From Rhizobium sp. FKY42 (GTDB taxonomy: Bacteria; Pseudomonadota; Alphaproteobacteria; Rhizobiales; Rhizobiaceae), in NCBI RefSeq assembly GCF_005222835.1, contig NZ_STGA01000029.1:744001-808000 (forward strand): 64,000 bases of DNA, in the 5' to 3' direction. Every line of letters starts with the position of its first letter. Position 1 is the stretch's first letter. The notes below the pieces were generated by a model that worked only from the letters and a program-made list of their open reading frames with translations, was not told the DNA's origin and did not search any database. Position numbers and translations under genes: made by a program. Positions 48,342 through 57,605 of this stretch are shown piece after piece.

Positions 48342-48871
48342 TCGATCACAAAGGTTCTGAACATCACTTTCGATACTTTGCCTTGCGAACGAAGGTCAAC
48401 ACGTTCCTGAATGTCGTCCTTAAGATATTGAAAGCCACGTGGTCCTTCGATCTGCTGGAGCGAGACGGTCCGCATGTAGGCCAGTATATCCTGATGGATC
48501 TGCTCAGCGAGCGGCATCTCAGGGGGGCCCTTGAACGCCAGCGCCACCTCAAGACGAACCCAGTTGTCGGAAGGATAGGCCAGGTTGGTCGTGATAGGCT
48601 CAAGCTGCACAACGCCGGTCGCAGCGGTGGAAATGTGTGGGAGACCCTCCTCCTTCTTACCCCCACCATGGGCGGCGGCGGCTGCCGCTGCCGCTTCCTG
48701 CTTTTTCTCTTCCGCAGCCTTTTCGGCAGCCGGATCCTTTGGCGCGATCATGCCACCGAGAAACCAGCCGCCACCGGCGCCAATCAGGGTGACGATGGCG
48801 ACGCCAGCGATGGTGGCCACCATGCCGCCACCCTTTTTCTTCGTCTCAGCGCCTTCTGCTGCGTCTTCCAT
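48338..48871 (-). CDS. fliL: Stator-associated protein FliL
   Basis: FliL has one membrane helix (about residues 16-38) and a periplasmic domain that surrounds the stator and boosts torque. The 177-residue product has the low-complexity Ala-rich linker after the helix and a conserved end with DDIQERVDLRSQGKVSKVMFRTFVIE. It follows flgH by 26 nt and overlaps fliP. Confidence 0.93.
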   Translation of the reverse strand: MEDAAEGAETKKKGGGMVATIAGVAIVTLIGAGGGWFLGGMIAPKDPAAEKAAEEKKQEAAAAAAAAHGGGKKEEGLPHISTAATGVVQLEPITTNLAYPSDNWVRLEVALAFKGPPEMPLAEQIHQDILAYMRTVSLQQIEGPRGFQYLKDDIQERVDLRSQGKVSKVMFRTFVIE

Positions 48872-48897
48872 GATCCCGGTATCCCTTCAGCCCGTCA

Positions 48898-49608
48898 TCA
48901 GAAAGGTGAGAACAGGTCGACAACCTGTTGACCGACGGGCGGCTGCTGCACTTCCATCAGACGACCGCGGCCGCCATAGGAAATGCGGGCTTCGGCGATC
49001 TTGTCATAGGAAATGGTGTTCTTGGCGTTGACATCCTGTGGCCGCACGATACCCGCCACATTCAAGATGCGAATTTCGTGATTGACGCGCACTTCCTGGG
49101 AGCCGCTGATCAGAAGGTTACCATTCTCGAGGACGCCGGTCACGACCGCTGCGACCAGAAGGTTCAGCTTTTCAGAGCGCTTGGTAGATCCCTTGCCCTT
49201 GGAAGAGGTATCTGAGTCGGTGCTGAGATCGGCATTGGTGGAGGGCTTCCAGCCAAGAATGCTGGCCGTCGCATCCCACTTCAGGCCTGTCGAGTTCGTT
49301 CGGCTGCGGTCGGTTTCGTTATCGAAATCCGCCTTATCATTGATCTGTATATCGACCGTCAGGATGTCGCCCACATTCAATGCGCGCGCATCCTTGAAGA
49401 GTGCAGCCTGACTATCGCTCCATAGCGAATAACCGTTCGCCATGTGGCGTGGCTGCTTGGGATAGGAGGACATCTGAGGCGTCTGCGCATACTGAAGACC
49501 ACTGCCGATCGGGCTCATAGAAGGAGCGTTGCCGATTTCCTTGACCGTCTGACTGGCGCAACCTGTCAAAAGCAGGCCTACACAAAATACTGAAATGCGC
49601 TTGATCAT
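48898..49608 (-). CDS. flgH: L-ring lipoprotein FlgH
   Basis: FlgH forms the outer-membrane L-ring. The 236-residue precursor has a lipoprotein signal (hydrophobic run, then LTGC, acylated cysteine at about residue 17). Downstream are the family segments LWSDSQAALFKDARALNVGD and LLISGSQEVRVNHEIRILNVAGIVRP. Its start overlaps the motE stop (ATGA). Confidence 0.95.
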   Translation of the reverse strand: MIKRISVFCVGLLLTGCASQTVKEIGNAPSMSPIGSGLQYAQTPQMSSYPKQPRHMANGYSLWSDSQAALFKDARALNVGDILTVDIQINDKADFDNETDRSRTNSTGLKWDATASILGWKPSTNADLSTDSDTSSKGKGSTKRSEKLNLLVAAVVTGVLENGNLLISGSQEVRVNHEIRILNVAGIVRPQDVNAKNTISYDKIAEARISYGGRGRLMEVQQPPVGQQVVDLFSPF

Positions 49609-50153
49609 GTGCGGCGATCCTTGGATGTGTTGGGGTCGGACGCGCTGGACATGATCATTGAGATCTGACCCGCCTTCAGCGGATCCATCTCACTCAGAAT
49701 CAGGCCGGACTGACGTGCCGGAAGTTTCATGATGATCGCTGCAGCCAGTTCGAGCCTCATCTGCTCAAGCCGGGGCGCTGCCGCGTCTGCTTTCATTGTC
49801 TTGAAGATTTCGATCAGGCCGGCATCTGCCTTTGCCATGAACTCGTTGCGAACCTTGAGCCACTGCTCATATTCCGCCTTGCGCTTTTCCAGAACGGCGA
49901 TGCGTTCGTCCACGTCCGCCTGCAGCTTTTCGAGTTCCTGCTTCTGCAGAAGGTAGCGCTGATCGCGCGCTGAATCGGCGATGTTCGTGCAGAATTTCTC
50001 GATATCGGCAGCGGTGGAATCTTTCGGCAGCGACGTCGCCTGCTGCGCATTGACCTGTGGCACCAAAAGCAATAGCGCCCCAACAGCCGCCAGTCGCAGG
50101 AAGGATTTTCTGCGGCCAAGCGCGAAAATGACAGGTTTCAGATCAGACTTCAT
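49605..50153 (-). CDS. motE: MotC chaperone MotE
   Basis: MotE is a rhizobial periplasmic protein needed for MotC stability. The 182-residue precursor has a signal peptide around LAAVGALLLLVPQVNAQQ and a helical, charged coiled coil (about residues 70-115). The C-terminal region, with AAIIMKLPARQSGLILSEMD, resembles the MgtE-N-like fold. It overlaps both flgI and flgH by ATGA. Confidence 0.9.
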   Translation of the reverse strand: MKSDLKPVIFALGRRKSFLRLAAVGALLLLVPQVNAQQATSLPKDSTAADIEKFCTNIADSARDQRYLLQKQELEKLQADVDERIAVLEKRKAEYEQWLKVRNEFMAKADAGLIEIFKTMKADAAAPRLEQMRLELAAAIIMKLPARQSGLILSEMDPLKAGQISMIMSSASDPNTSKDRRT

Positions 50154-51265
50154 TGTATGACGAGCTCCGCCTGAAGCGCGCCTGCGGACTTGATGCCCTG
50201 CAGGATCGCGATAATTCCATCCGGCTTGACGCCGATGCTGTTGAGACCTGCAACCAACGTCCTCAGATCGGGGCCGTTCAGGATGGCGACATTGCTGCCG
50301 CTCTTCATGACGCTGATATCGGTCTGGGGTTGAACGGCGGTCTCACCATTGGAAAAGGGTTGAGGTTGAATAATCTGCGGCGTCTCCGTGACCTGGACGG
50401 TCAAGGTTCCATAGCTGACGGCAACGCGAGATACCTTCACATCGGCACCGATAACGACAGTACCCGTGCGCTCATTGACAACCACCTTTGCGGGCGTATC
50501 CGTTTCGACGACGAGATTTTCGATTTCCGCCATCAGGCGCGTGAGATCCGCAGACTTGGGCTTGGCAACCGAAACCTCCTGCGAGTCACGCGGCTCCGCA
50601 ATCGCACTGCCGTAGCGCTGGGCCGCAAAGCGGTTCACGGTATCGGCGATGCGGACCGCCGTCGAGAAATCCGGGTTTCGCAATTGCAGCACCAGATTGA
50701 CGGCGTCCTTGAATTTTGACGGAAGTTCGCGCTCGATGATGGCGCCGTTCGGAACGCGGCCGGCTGTCGTCACACCTTCGGTGACGGAAGCTGCCTGCCC
50801 TTGCGCCGAGAAACCAGAGACAATGACCGAGCCCTGGGCGACGGCGTAGATCTGGCCGTCGGCGCCGGTCAACGAGGTCATGATGAGGGTACCGCCACGC
50901 AGCGATGTTGCGTCCCCGAGGGAGCTTACCGTGACGTCAAGGCGGCTACCGGGGCTGGCAAAGGGCGGCAGATTGGCCGTCACCATGACGGCCGCCGTGT
51001 TCTTCGCTGCCGACTGGCCGCCTTGTGTCGATATGCCGAGATTCTGCAGCATGGCGCGCATGGACTGCTCGGTAAAGGGTGAGGAACGCAGGCTGTCGCC
51101 CGTTCCCTGGAGACCGACGATCAGACCGTAGCCGATCAACTGGTTGTCACGGCCCGCCTGCAGGGACGCGATATCCTTGATGCGCGAAGCATCGGCAAAG
51201 GCCGGTTGAATCGGCGTTAGAAGGCACAGAAAGGCAAGGCCTGCCGCAAGAAGACGCTTCATCAT
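50150..51265 (-). CDS. flgI: P-ring protein FlgI
   Basis: FlgI assembles the periplasmic P-ring. The 371-residue precursor has a signal peptide ending near PAFADASRIK and family segments DIASLQAGRDNQLIGYGLIV and GLQGTGDSLRSSPFTEQSMR. The C-terminus has LNSIGVKPDGIIAILQGIKSAGALQAELVI. It overlaps flgA and motE by ATGA. Confidence 0.96.
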   Translation of the reverse strand: MMKRLLAAGLAFLCLLTPIQPAFADASRIKDIASLQAGRDNQLIGYGLIVGLQGTGDSLRSSPFTEQSMRAMLQNLGISTQGGQSAAKNTAAVMVTANLPPFASPGSRLDVTVSSLGDATSLRGGTLIMTSLTGADGQIYAVAQGSVIVSGFSAQGQAASVTEGVTTAGRVPNGAIIERELPSKFKDAVNLVLQLRNPDFSTAVRIADTVNRFAAQRYGSAIAEPRDSQEVSVAKPKSADLTRLMAEIENLVVETDTPAKVVVNERTGTVVIGADVKVSRVAVSYGTLTVQVTETPQIIQPQPFSNGETAVQPQTDISVMKSGSNVAILNGPDLRTLVAGLNSIGVKPDGIIAILQGIKSAGALQAELVIQ

Positions 51266-51744
51266 TTCGCCATCACCTGCACTGTTCCATTCGCCATGAC
51301 CGTTCCCGAAACGGTGACACCCGAATCCAGATTGCGGACCTTGATGACGTCGCCAACCGCTGCATTGTCGAGGGGCGTGCCTGTTGCACTGATCGTCATG
51401 TTGCCGAGGGTGAAGGTGAGGCGCACAGGCGCACCGCGCTTGACCGCGTAGGGTTCGCGCAACGCACTGAGCTGGATGGTGCGGCCTGGCAGAAGCGTGC
51501 GGTTGCTGACCTTACCCATGACCTGGTCGATACCGGAGGCATAGCCGCCGGCAAGGTTCGGATTGGTGACTTCGACTTCCTGAAGCTGGGCGGCATCGAT
51601 TTCCTGACCCGGATAGATGATCTGCTTCGGCACGACCGCATAGCCCATATCGGCGTATGCGGACGGCGCCAAAAGACCAGCAAGAAGACCAAGGGCAATG
51701 CCCTGCAATCCGACCCGCTTCCGGCTATTCCGGCGAAACATCAT
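51262..51744 (-). CDS. flgA: P-ring chaperone FlgA
   Basis: FlgA helps FlgI form the P-ring in the periplasm. The 160-residue product has a signal peptide ending near SAYAD and a SAF-like domain with ISATGTPLDNAAVGDVIKVR. Enterobacterial FlgA is about 220 residues, so this is the short form. An AAGGGG site 8 nt upstream favours ATG 51744 over the GTG at 51753. It overlaps flgI. Confidence 0.92.
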   Translation of the reverse strand: MMFRRNSRKRVGLQGIALGLLAGLLAPSAYADMGYAVVPKQIIYPGQEIDAAQLQEVEVTNPNLAGGYASGIDQVMGKVSNRTLLPGRTIQLSALREPYAVKRGAPVRLTFTLGNMTISATGTPLDNAAVGDVIKVRNLDSGVTVSGTVMANGTVQVMAK

Positions 51745-51764
51745 GTCTGCCACCCCTTTAAAGT

Positions 51765-52553
51765 TTACTTCAGGTTCTTACTGACGATCGACGCCATTTC
51801 GTCTGCTGTCGTGATCACCTTCGAGTTCATTTCATAGGCACGCTGTGCCGCGATCAGGTTGGTGATTTCCTTCACGGCATCGACGTTGGAGGATTCGAGA
51901 TAGCCCTGCTTGAGGTAACCAAAGCCCGGATCGTCGGGTGCTGCGACAATGGCCTCACCGGAAGCAGCCGTCTGCTGGAAGAGGTTGTCGCCCATTGGCT
52001 TCAGGCCTGCTTCGTTAACGAAGTTCGCCATGGTCAACTGGCCGAGCGGCGTAAATTCTGTCGCATTTCCGATGCGGACACTGACTTCGCCAGAACGGTT
52101 GATCACGGTTTCCGTCACATCGGCTGGAAAGGTGATGTTGGGGACCACGGCATAGCCGTCGATCGTCACCAGCTGGCCTTGCGCATTGGTATTGAATGCG
52201 CCTGCACGGGTGTACATGGTCGAGCCATCCGGCGCCTGCACCTGGAACCAGCCGCGGCCGATGACCGCAACGTCGAGGGAGTTCTCGGTCTGCGTCAGTT
52301 CGCCCTGTTGGAAGATGTTGCGCACGGCGGCGGTCTGCACGCCGAGACCGATGTTTGCACCCTCCGGGACAATCGCCTGGTTAGCCCGGTTGGGAACGCC
52401 GCCAGCCCGTTCGGTCTGATACAACAGATCTGCGAACTCGGCACGGGCGCGCTTGTAGCCAGTGGTGTTGATGTTCGCGATGTTGTTCGCGATGACCTCG
52501 AGGTTGGTCTGCTGGGCATCCATGCCCGTCGCTGCGACGGAAAGTGCTCTCAT
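51765..52553 (-). CDS. flgG: Distal rod protein FlgG
   Basis: FlgG makes the distal rod. The 262-residue product has the N-terminal axial motif ([25 protein letters not shown]) and C-terminal [22 protein letters not shown], both diagnostic. It lies 21 nt after fliE and before flgA. Confidence 0.96.
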   Translation of the reverse strand: MRALSVAATGMDAQQTNLEVIANNIANINTTGYKRARAEFADLLYQTERAGGVPNRANQAIVPEGANIGLGVQTAAVRNIFQQGELTQTENSLDVAVIGRGWFQVQAPDGSTMYTRAGAFNTNAQGQLVTIDGYAVVPNITFPADVTETVINRSGEVSVRIGNATEFTPLGQLTMANFVNEAGLKPMGDNLFQQTAASGEAIVAAPDDPGFGYLKQGYLESSNVDAVKEITNLIAAQRAYEMNSKVITTADEMASIVSKNLK

Positions 52554-52574
52554 CGATCTGATGTCCTTGAACCG

Positions 52575-52910
52575 CTAGATTTGCATTTTGGTGATGTCGA
52601 GATAGGCGCTGACGATCTTGTCGCGGAAGGCGATGGCCGTCTGCAGCGACTGCTGCGCCTGGAGAACAGCGTCGACGACTTCACGGGTATTCGCTTTGCC
52701 GGTAATTCCATCGAAGGAAATGGCTTCCGCGCTCTTCAGGCTGTTGGCGGCGTCGACCGCCATATTGCCGAGAACTTCGGAAAAGGAGGCGCCCGTGCTT
52801 GCCGAAGATCCGGCAGTGCCAAACGCGGAGGCGGCACTTGAAGAGGAGGTGACCTCGCCAAGATCTCTCGTCATGGAGAGACCGGCGACTTTCTGGATAC
52901 CGTCAATCAT
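52575..52910 (-). CDS. fliE: Basal body protein FliE
   Basis: FliE links the MS-ring to the rod. The 111-residue product has the typical C-terminus with [28 protein letters not shown] and a disordered Ser/Ala-rich N-terminal third. It overlaps the flgC stop by ATGA. Confidence 0.94.
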   Translation of the reverse strand: MIDGIQKVAGLSMTRDLGEVTSSSSAASAFGTAGSSASTGASFSEVLGNMAVDAANSLKSAEAISFDGITGKANTREVVDAVLQAQQSLQTAIAFRDKIVSAYLDITKMQI

Positions 52911-53329
52911 TGCGATGCGCCCTTCAGAAGATCAAGAGTGGAAGAAATCATCTCGCGCGTCTGCTTGATGGTCTGCAGGTTTGCGTCATAGCTGCGGTTG
53001 GATTCCCGAAGGTCGGCCATTTCGATCAGCACGTTGACATTGGGCATCTTCACCATGCCCTTGGCATCGGCGGCCGGATTACCGGGATCGTATTCCTCGT
53101 GAAAATCAGAGGAGTCGATACCGAGTTTCTTGACGTCGACAACCTGTGCCCCGGACAGCTTGTCCAGTTCGGAACCAAAGGTGATGGTCTTGCGACGATA
53201 CGGGTCGGCACCGGGCGTATCGCCCGTGGTGCGCGAGTTGGCGATGTTTTCAGAAACAATGCGCAAGCGGGTGGATTGGGCTTCCAAACCCGAACCGGCA
53301 ATCCTGAGCGATGCGGCTAGCGGATCCAT
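52907..53329 (-). CDS. flgC: Proximal rod protein FlgC
   Basis: FlgC builds the proximal rod. The 140-residue product has [25 protein letters not shown] and the motif [23 protein letters not shown], both conserved. It lies 6 nt after flgB and overlaps fliE. Confidence 0.95.
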   Translation of the reverse strand: MDPLAASLRIAGSGLEAQSTRLRIVSENIANSRTTGDTPGADPYRRKTITFGSELDKLSGAQVVDVKKLGIDSSDFHEEYDPGNPAADAKGMVKMPNVNVLIEMADLRESNRSYDANLQTIKQTREMISSTLDLLKGASQ

Positions 53330-53335
53330 GGATCA

Positions 53336-53728
53336 TTACCTCCTGACTGTCATCAGCATCATGCTGTGGAAGGACTTAACCAGCGTGTTCCCGATATCGT
53401 ACTGACGCTTGATTCCGCCCATTTTGGTAAGCTCCTGCGACAGGGACACGGTATTGCCGGACTCCTGAACGCCGATTTCCTGATTGAGATCTTCCTCTTC
53501 GATGTTCACATCGATCGAACTGTCCAGGGAGTGACCCGACAGGTGCGCCGCATTGGTGCGCGCCATGGCGATGTTGGTCTCGTTCATCACCGCCGAAAAG
53601 GGTGTGACATCCTTGGATTTGTAACCTGGCGTGTTTGCGTTGGCGATGTTGCCAGCAACGACCTGCTGGCGAATGGAAAGCCATTCCGCTTGACGCGATG
53701 CCAGATCGAACAATTGAATGGGTTGCAT
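53336..53728 (-). CDS. flgB: Proximal rod protein FlgB
   Basis: FlgB is the first rod protein. The 130-residue product has the N-terminal axial motif QQVVAGNIANANTPGYKSKD and a C-terminal helix with LTKMGGIKRQYDIGNTLVKSF. A GGAGAGAAG site precedes the ATG. It follows a conserved unknown gene. Confidence 0.94.
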   Translation of the reverse strand: MQPIQLFDLASRQAEWLSIRQQVVAGNIANANTPGYKSKDVTPFSAVMNETNIAMARTNAAHLSGHSLDSSIDVNIEEEDLNQEIGVQESGNTVSLSQELTKMGGIKRQYDIGNTLVKSFHSMMLMTVRR

Positions 53729-53781
53729 AGGCTTCTCTCCATTTTCTAATTGAAGCCTAGGCTGATATCCTTGCGTCAGAC

Positions 53782-54357
53782 TTACGGACTGCCCGAGGCC
53801 TGGTCGTTTAACACCTCACCGGTGGACGTTATGATCACCCAGCGTCCGCCGCGCTGCTCGATGGTTGCCAGACGGCTGTTGTCCGGCAGGATGGAACCGA
53901 CACGCACCATATACATGCCCTTGCTGTCTTCGATCAGCGCTCGACCATTGGCGACGTGCATGAGGCGGAACGTATTCTTGCCGGGGAGCGGCTGCATAAG
54001 CCCTGTTCCCTGATCCCCATCGGCCTTGTCTGGAGACGCAACCGTGGCTGTCGTCAGATTGTCGGTGGGATCCAGCGGGTCCTTCGGCGTGTTGGAGGGC
54101 GTGTTATCGACCATGGCAAGCGGGGATACGCTGAAGACGTTCCGGGCCGGCGTGTCTGGCAAATCGCGTGTGTGATCCATGGTTTCGACACGGATGCCGA
54201 ACTTGTCCTCATTGAAGAAGACGTACCACGGGAAGAGCGCGGATGCAGTTGCCAGAAGGATTCCGGCACCCGCCAGCATTCGATCGCTGGAAGATCCAGA
54301 TCGCCGACGAGTGCGCGAAGGCTTGATCTCTTCGTCGTTGTCCTGCTGCATGTTCAA
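53782..54357 (-). CDS. Conserved membrane protein of unknown function in the flagellar operon
   Basis: The 191-residue protein has a basic N-terminal cytoplasmic tail, one membrane helix (about residues 29-47), a disordered Asp/Pro/Thr-rich spacer, and a small C-terminal beta-rich domain (FRLMHVANGRALIEDSKGMY and IEQRGGRWVIITSTGEVL). That last domain resembles the small beta domains of secretion-system pilot or GspC-like proteins, but I do not recognise the family. It overlaps fliI by ATGA and lies 53 nt before flgB, so it belongs to the flagellar operon. Confidence 0.7.
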   Translation of the reverse strand: MNMQQDNDEEIKPSRTRRRSGSSSDRMLAGAGILLATASALFPWYVFFNEDKFGIRVETMDHTRDLPDTPARNVFSVSPLAMVDNTPSNTPKDPLDPTDNLTTATVASPDKADGDQGTGLMQPLPGKNTFRLMHVANGRALIEDSKGMYMVRVGSILPDNSRLATIEQRGGRWVIITSTGEVLNDQASGSP

Positions 54358-55739
54358 CCTCTCTGTCTCAGGTTCCCGGGACCTGCACCGGCCCGTAAGG
54401 CGCCTGCCAGATCCGCATAGGCATCCTCTGCCGGCGGATCTCCTGGACCTTGCTTGAGTACGTCGTAGATGATGGGAACCTGTTTGATCGCCATGTCGAG
54501 ATCAGCGTCACTGCCGGCGCGATACCCCCCGATCAGGCGCAGATCCCGCGTTTCCTCAAATTTGTGAATGAGGGATTTCAACCTCGAAACGAGCTTTTCC
54601 TGATCGCCGGTCCAGGCCTTGCGCGCCAGGCGCGAGATGGAGGACAAGGGATTGATGGGCGGATAACGTCCCTCTTCGGCAAGGCTACGCTCCAGCACCA
54701 CGTGTCCATCCAGAATCCCGCGCGCGGAGTCGGCAATCGGGTCGTTGTGATTGTCGCCATCCACCAGGATCGAAATGATGGCAGTTATGGTGCCCGTTCC
54801 TTCCGGACCCGGACCCGAACGCTCCAGCAGACGCGGCAGCTCGGTAAACACGGAGGCAGGATAGCCACGTGCGATGGGCGGCTCGCCGGACGCAACCGCA
54901 ACCTCACGGATTGCGTGAGCAAACCGGGTGATACTGTCGGCGATGAACAACACGTTTTCGCCGCGGTCGCGAAAATGCTCCGCAATCGTGATGCCGACAA
55001 GGGGAGCCATCTTGCGCAGCATGGGGCTTTCGTCGCTGGTGGCCACAACGGCAATGGATTTCGCCATGTTATCGCCCAGCGTGTCTTCGATGAATTCACG
55101 CACTTCTCGACCACGCTCGCCAACAAGCGCGATGACAACCTTGTCGAAGGCCACCGCGCGCGCGATCATGGAAAGAAGCGTCGATTTGCCGACACCGGAC
55201 CCGGCGAAAATGCCGAGACGCTGGCCAAGGCACAGCGGAGAGAAGATGTCGATGGCACGCACGCCGGTTCGAAATCCTTCTTCGATACGCTGTCGCGTCA
55301 TCGAAGGTGGAGCCGTGTTGGAAATGGACCGTTTCTCCGGTCCATTGACCAGCGGGCCCTTTCCGTCGATGGGGTCACCCAGGGCACTGATGGTGCGGCC
55401 ACACCAGCTGTCGTCCGGTGCGATGCGGAACGCACCCTTGCGGATGACCACATCGCCGATACCGATCGGTTCACCAGGTTCGATCGGGCAGACATAAACA
55501 AGATCCGGTTCGACCCGTACAACTTCGCCCAGATGAATGCCGGTCTTGCTGCGGTGCGCGACGAATTCGCCAAGCCGGACCTGCTTTGAAAGGCCAGAGA
55601 CCGTATAATGACCCGCAGCGATAGTGCGCACATGGCCGCCTGGTGCCACCGCAACTTCAGGCTTGGTAAAGCGTTGAACGAGCGACGCCATCTGGGTCAG
55701 CTTGCCGTTCGGCACCGGTTCCACGGACTTGCCGTTCAT
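54354..55739 (-). CDS. fliI: Flagellar export ATPase FliI
   Basis: FliI energises substrate unloading at the export apparatus. The 461-residue product has the Walker A motif GSGVGKST, Walker B region (VVIALVGERGREVREF) and arginine-finger region typical of F1/FliI ATPases. It starts 21 nt after flgF and overlaps the next gene. The usual neighbours fliH and fliJ are not adjacent; candidates lie elsewhere in the window. Confidence 0.96.
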   Translation of the reverse strand: MNGKSVEPVPNGKLTQMASLVQRFTKPEVAVAPGGHVRTIAAGHYTVSGLSKQVRLGEFVAHRSKTGIHLGEVVRVEPDLVYVCPIEPGEPIGIGDVVIRKGAFRIAPDDSWCGRTISALGDPIDGKGPLVNGPEKRSISNTAPPSMTRQRIEEGFRTGVRAIDIFSPLCLGQRLGIFAGSGVGKSTLLSMIARAVAFDKVVIALVGERGREVREFIEDTLGDNMAKSIAVVATSDESPMLRKMAPLVGITIAEHFRDRGENVLFIADSITRFAHAIREVAVASGEPPIARGYPASVFTELPRLLERSGPGPEGTGTITAIISILVDGDNHNDPIADSARGILDGHVVLERSLAEEGRYPPINPLSSISRLARKAWTGDQEKLVSRLKSLIHKFEETRDLRLIGGYRAGSDADLDMAIKQVPIIYDVLKQGPGDPPAEDAYADLAGALRAGAGPGNLRQRG

Positions 55740-55760
55740 GATTCAGCCTTCACCGAGAAA

Positions 55761-56495
55761 TTAGCGCGAACCGCCGAGGGTCTTGATGGCTTCGCTGAAA
55801 TTGGTTTCCGTGTCGCGCATCAGCGAGGAAATGGCTTCGAAGCTGCGGTTGACCTGGATGAGTTCGGTCATCTGGCCAATGCCGTTGACGTTGGATTGCT
55901 CGAGATAGCCCTGGACAACGCTGATATCGACCCGATCCACCACCGGCTGCGGCGCCTGTGTGGGGATCACGCCGCCATTCTCAAAGCGCAGGTACCCTTT
56001 CGAGATATCCGTGGTGAAAACCCCGAGCGTGGCAACAGGCCGGTCGTTCTGCGTCACGCGGCCATCTGGACCAATCACCGGCGGACCGGCTGTGCGATCC
56101 AGCTGAATGGGTGCGCCGCCGGCATCAAGCACCGGATAGCCCATGTTGGAAACGAGCTCGCCCGTCTCCTTCAGCGTGAATCGTCCATCTTTCGTCAGAA
56201 CCTGACCCTGCGGGGTGTCGATCGCAAACCAGGCATCACCCTTGATCGCAACATCCAGCGGGTTGCCCGTATGATCCAGGCCGCCGCTGCGCGTGGACAG
56301 ATAATCATTGCCCTGGCTGACAAAGGCGACCTTCGCGTTGAGTTCGTTGCGTGTCTTGCTGAGCACCTCGTCGAACTTCACTTCGGTCGCCCTGAAGCCA
56401 ACCGTGTTCATATTCGCCATATTGTCGGCGATCGTGTTCAAGCGGCGCTCAAGCGCGATCTGCGAAGAAATACCGACATACAAACCGGACTGCAT
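55761..56495 (-). CDS. flgF: Proximal rod protein FlgF
   Basis: FlgF is a proximal rod component. The 244-residue product starts MQSGLYVGISSQIALERR and has the axial motif NTIADNMANMNTVGFRATE, with a conserved C-terminal YLEQSNVNGIGQMTELIQVNRSF. GGAG lies 10 nt upstream of the ATG. It heads the long minus-strand basal-body run and is divergent from motA. Confidence 0.95.
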   Translation of the reverse strand: MQSGLYVGISSQIALERRLNTIADNMANMNTVGFRATEVKFDEVLSKTRNELNAKVAFVSQGNDYLSTRSGGLDHTGNPLDVAIKGDAWFAIDTPQGQVLTKDGRFTLKETGELVSNMGYPVLDAGGAPIQLDRTAGPPVIGPDGRVTQNDRPVATLGVFTTDISKGYLRFENGGVIPTQAPQPVVDRVDISVVQGYLEQSNVNGIGQMTELIQVNRSFEAISSLMRDTETNFSEAIKTLGGSR

Positions 56496-56721
56496 TTGTC
56501 TTTGGCTCCGTGATGGTTCAGATGTCTTCGACACATTGAGGGGTCGAACGGAAGGGCTCCACAGAGAACCCTGATCATGCCAATCCATAGGCAGACAGAC
56601 TTGTGCGAAGCTGTTCCAAGCCAGGCAATTTTTAGATTCAATTAAACAGCTATAAACCCAGCCTCACGCAAGCCAGCGCCAGTATTCCTGAAACCTGATA
56701 CGAACATGGTGCAGGTGTACA
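56496..56721. promoter_or_regulatory. Divergent promoter region flgF/motA
   Basis: This 226-bp gap separates two long divergent operons (flgF to fliP on minus, motA to flhB on plus). It should contain both promoters and target sites for VisNR or Rem. I cannot assign the boxes. Confidence 0.5.
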
Positions 56722-57600
56722 ATGACCATCATAATCGGATTTATAGTCACAATAGGCTGCGTACTGGGCGGCTACATGGCCATGGGTGGCCATCTCGACG
56801 TCCTCTTCCAGCCGTTCGAACTGGTGATTATCGGTGGCGCCGGTATCGGAAGCTTCATCATGGCCAACCCGATGAAGGTCGTGAAAGACTCCGGTAAAGC
56901 GATTGGTGAAGCGTTCAAGTATGCAGTTCCCAAAGAACGGAACTACCTGGATGTTCTCGGTGTCCTCTATTCCTTGATGCGCGATCTTCGCACCAAGTCG
57001 CGCAACGAGATTGAAGCACACATCGACAATCCGGAAGAATCCTCGATCTTCCAGACCGCCCCCACTGTCTTGAAGAATAAGGAATTGACCTCGTTCATTT
57101 GCGATTATGTTCGGCTCATCATCATCGGCAATGCGCGCAGCCACGAGATTGAAGCGCTGATGGACGAAGAAATCGAAACCATCCTTCACGACAAGATGAA
57201 ACCGTATAATTCGCTCACAACCATGAGCGACGCATTTCCGGCCATCGGTATCGTCGCCGCCGTTCTCGGCGTTATCAAGGCCATGGGCAAGATCAACGAA
57301 TCGCCGGAAGTTCTCGGTGGCCTGATCGGCGCGGCGCTCGTCGGCACCATGCTTGGTATCTTCCTATCCTATTGCATGGTCGCACCGCTCTGCAATCAGA
57401 TCAAGGTTGTTCGCACCAAGCAGCATCGCCTCTACATCGTCGTGAAGCAGACCCTGATTGCCTATATGAACGGCTCGGTTCCACAGGTCGCACTTGAGTA
57501 TGGTCGCAAGACGATCTCCGGCTATGAGCGTCCGTCGATTGACGCCGTCGAGCAGGAAATGATGAATCCGGGTGGCGGTGGCGAAAGCAAGGCGGCCTGA
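56722..57600 (+). CDS. motA: Stator protein MotA
   Basis: MotA is the four-helix stator subunit that surrounds MotB and interacts with FliG. The 292-residue product begins with a membrane helix ([20 protein letters not shown]) and contains [38 protein letters not shown], where two further helices lie. The large cytoplasmic loop carries charged residues that meet FliG. It is the first gene of motA-fliM-fliN-fliG-flhB. Confidence 0.96.
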   Translation: MTIIIGFIVTIGCVLGGYMAMGGHLDVLFQPFELVIIGGAGIGSFIMANPMKVVKDSGKAIGEAFKYAVPKERNYLDVLGVLYSLMRDLRTKSRNEIEAHIDNPEESSIFQTAPTVLKNKELTSFICDYVRLIIIGNARSHEIEALMDEEIETILHDKMKPYNSLTTMSDAFPAIGIVAAVLGVIKAMGKINESPEVLGGLIGAALVGTMLGIFLSYCMVAPLCNQIKVVRTKQHRLYIVVKQTLIAYMNGSVPQVALEYGRKTISGYERPSIDAVEQEMMNPGGGGESKAA

Positions 57601-57605
57601 CCAAG

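Noticed and set aside
54450..56513. Plus-strand frames opposite fliI and flgF
   Set aside because: Both strands' frames are open because of GC bias; the minus-strand genes have Walker and axial motifs.
56650..57189. Minus-strand frame opposite motA
   Set aside because: It is antisense to MotA and has no family signature.
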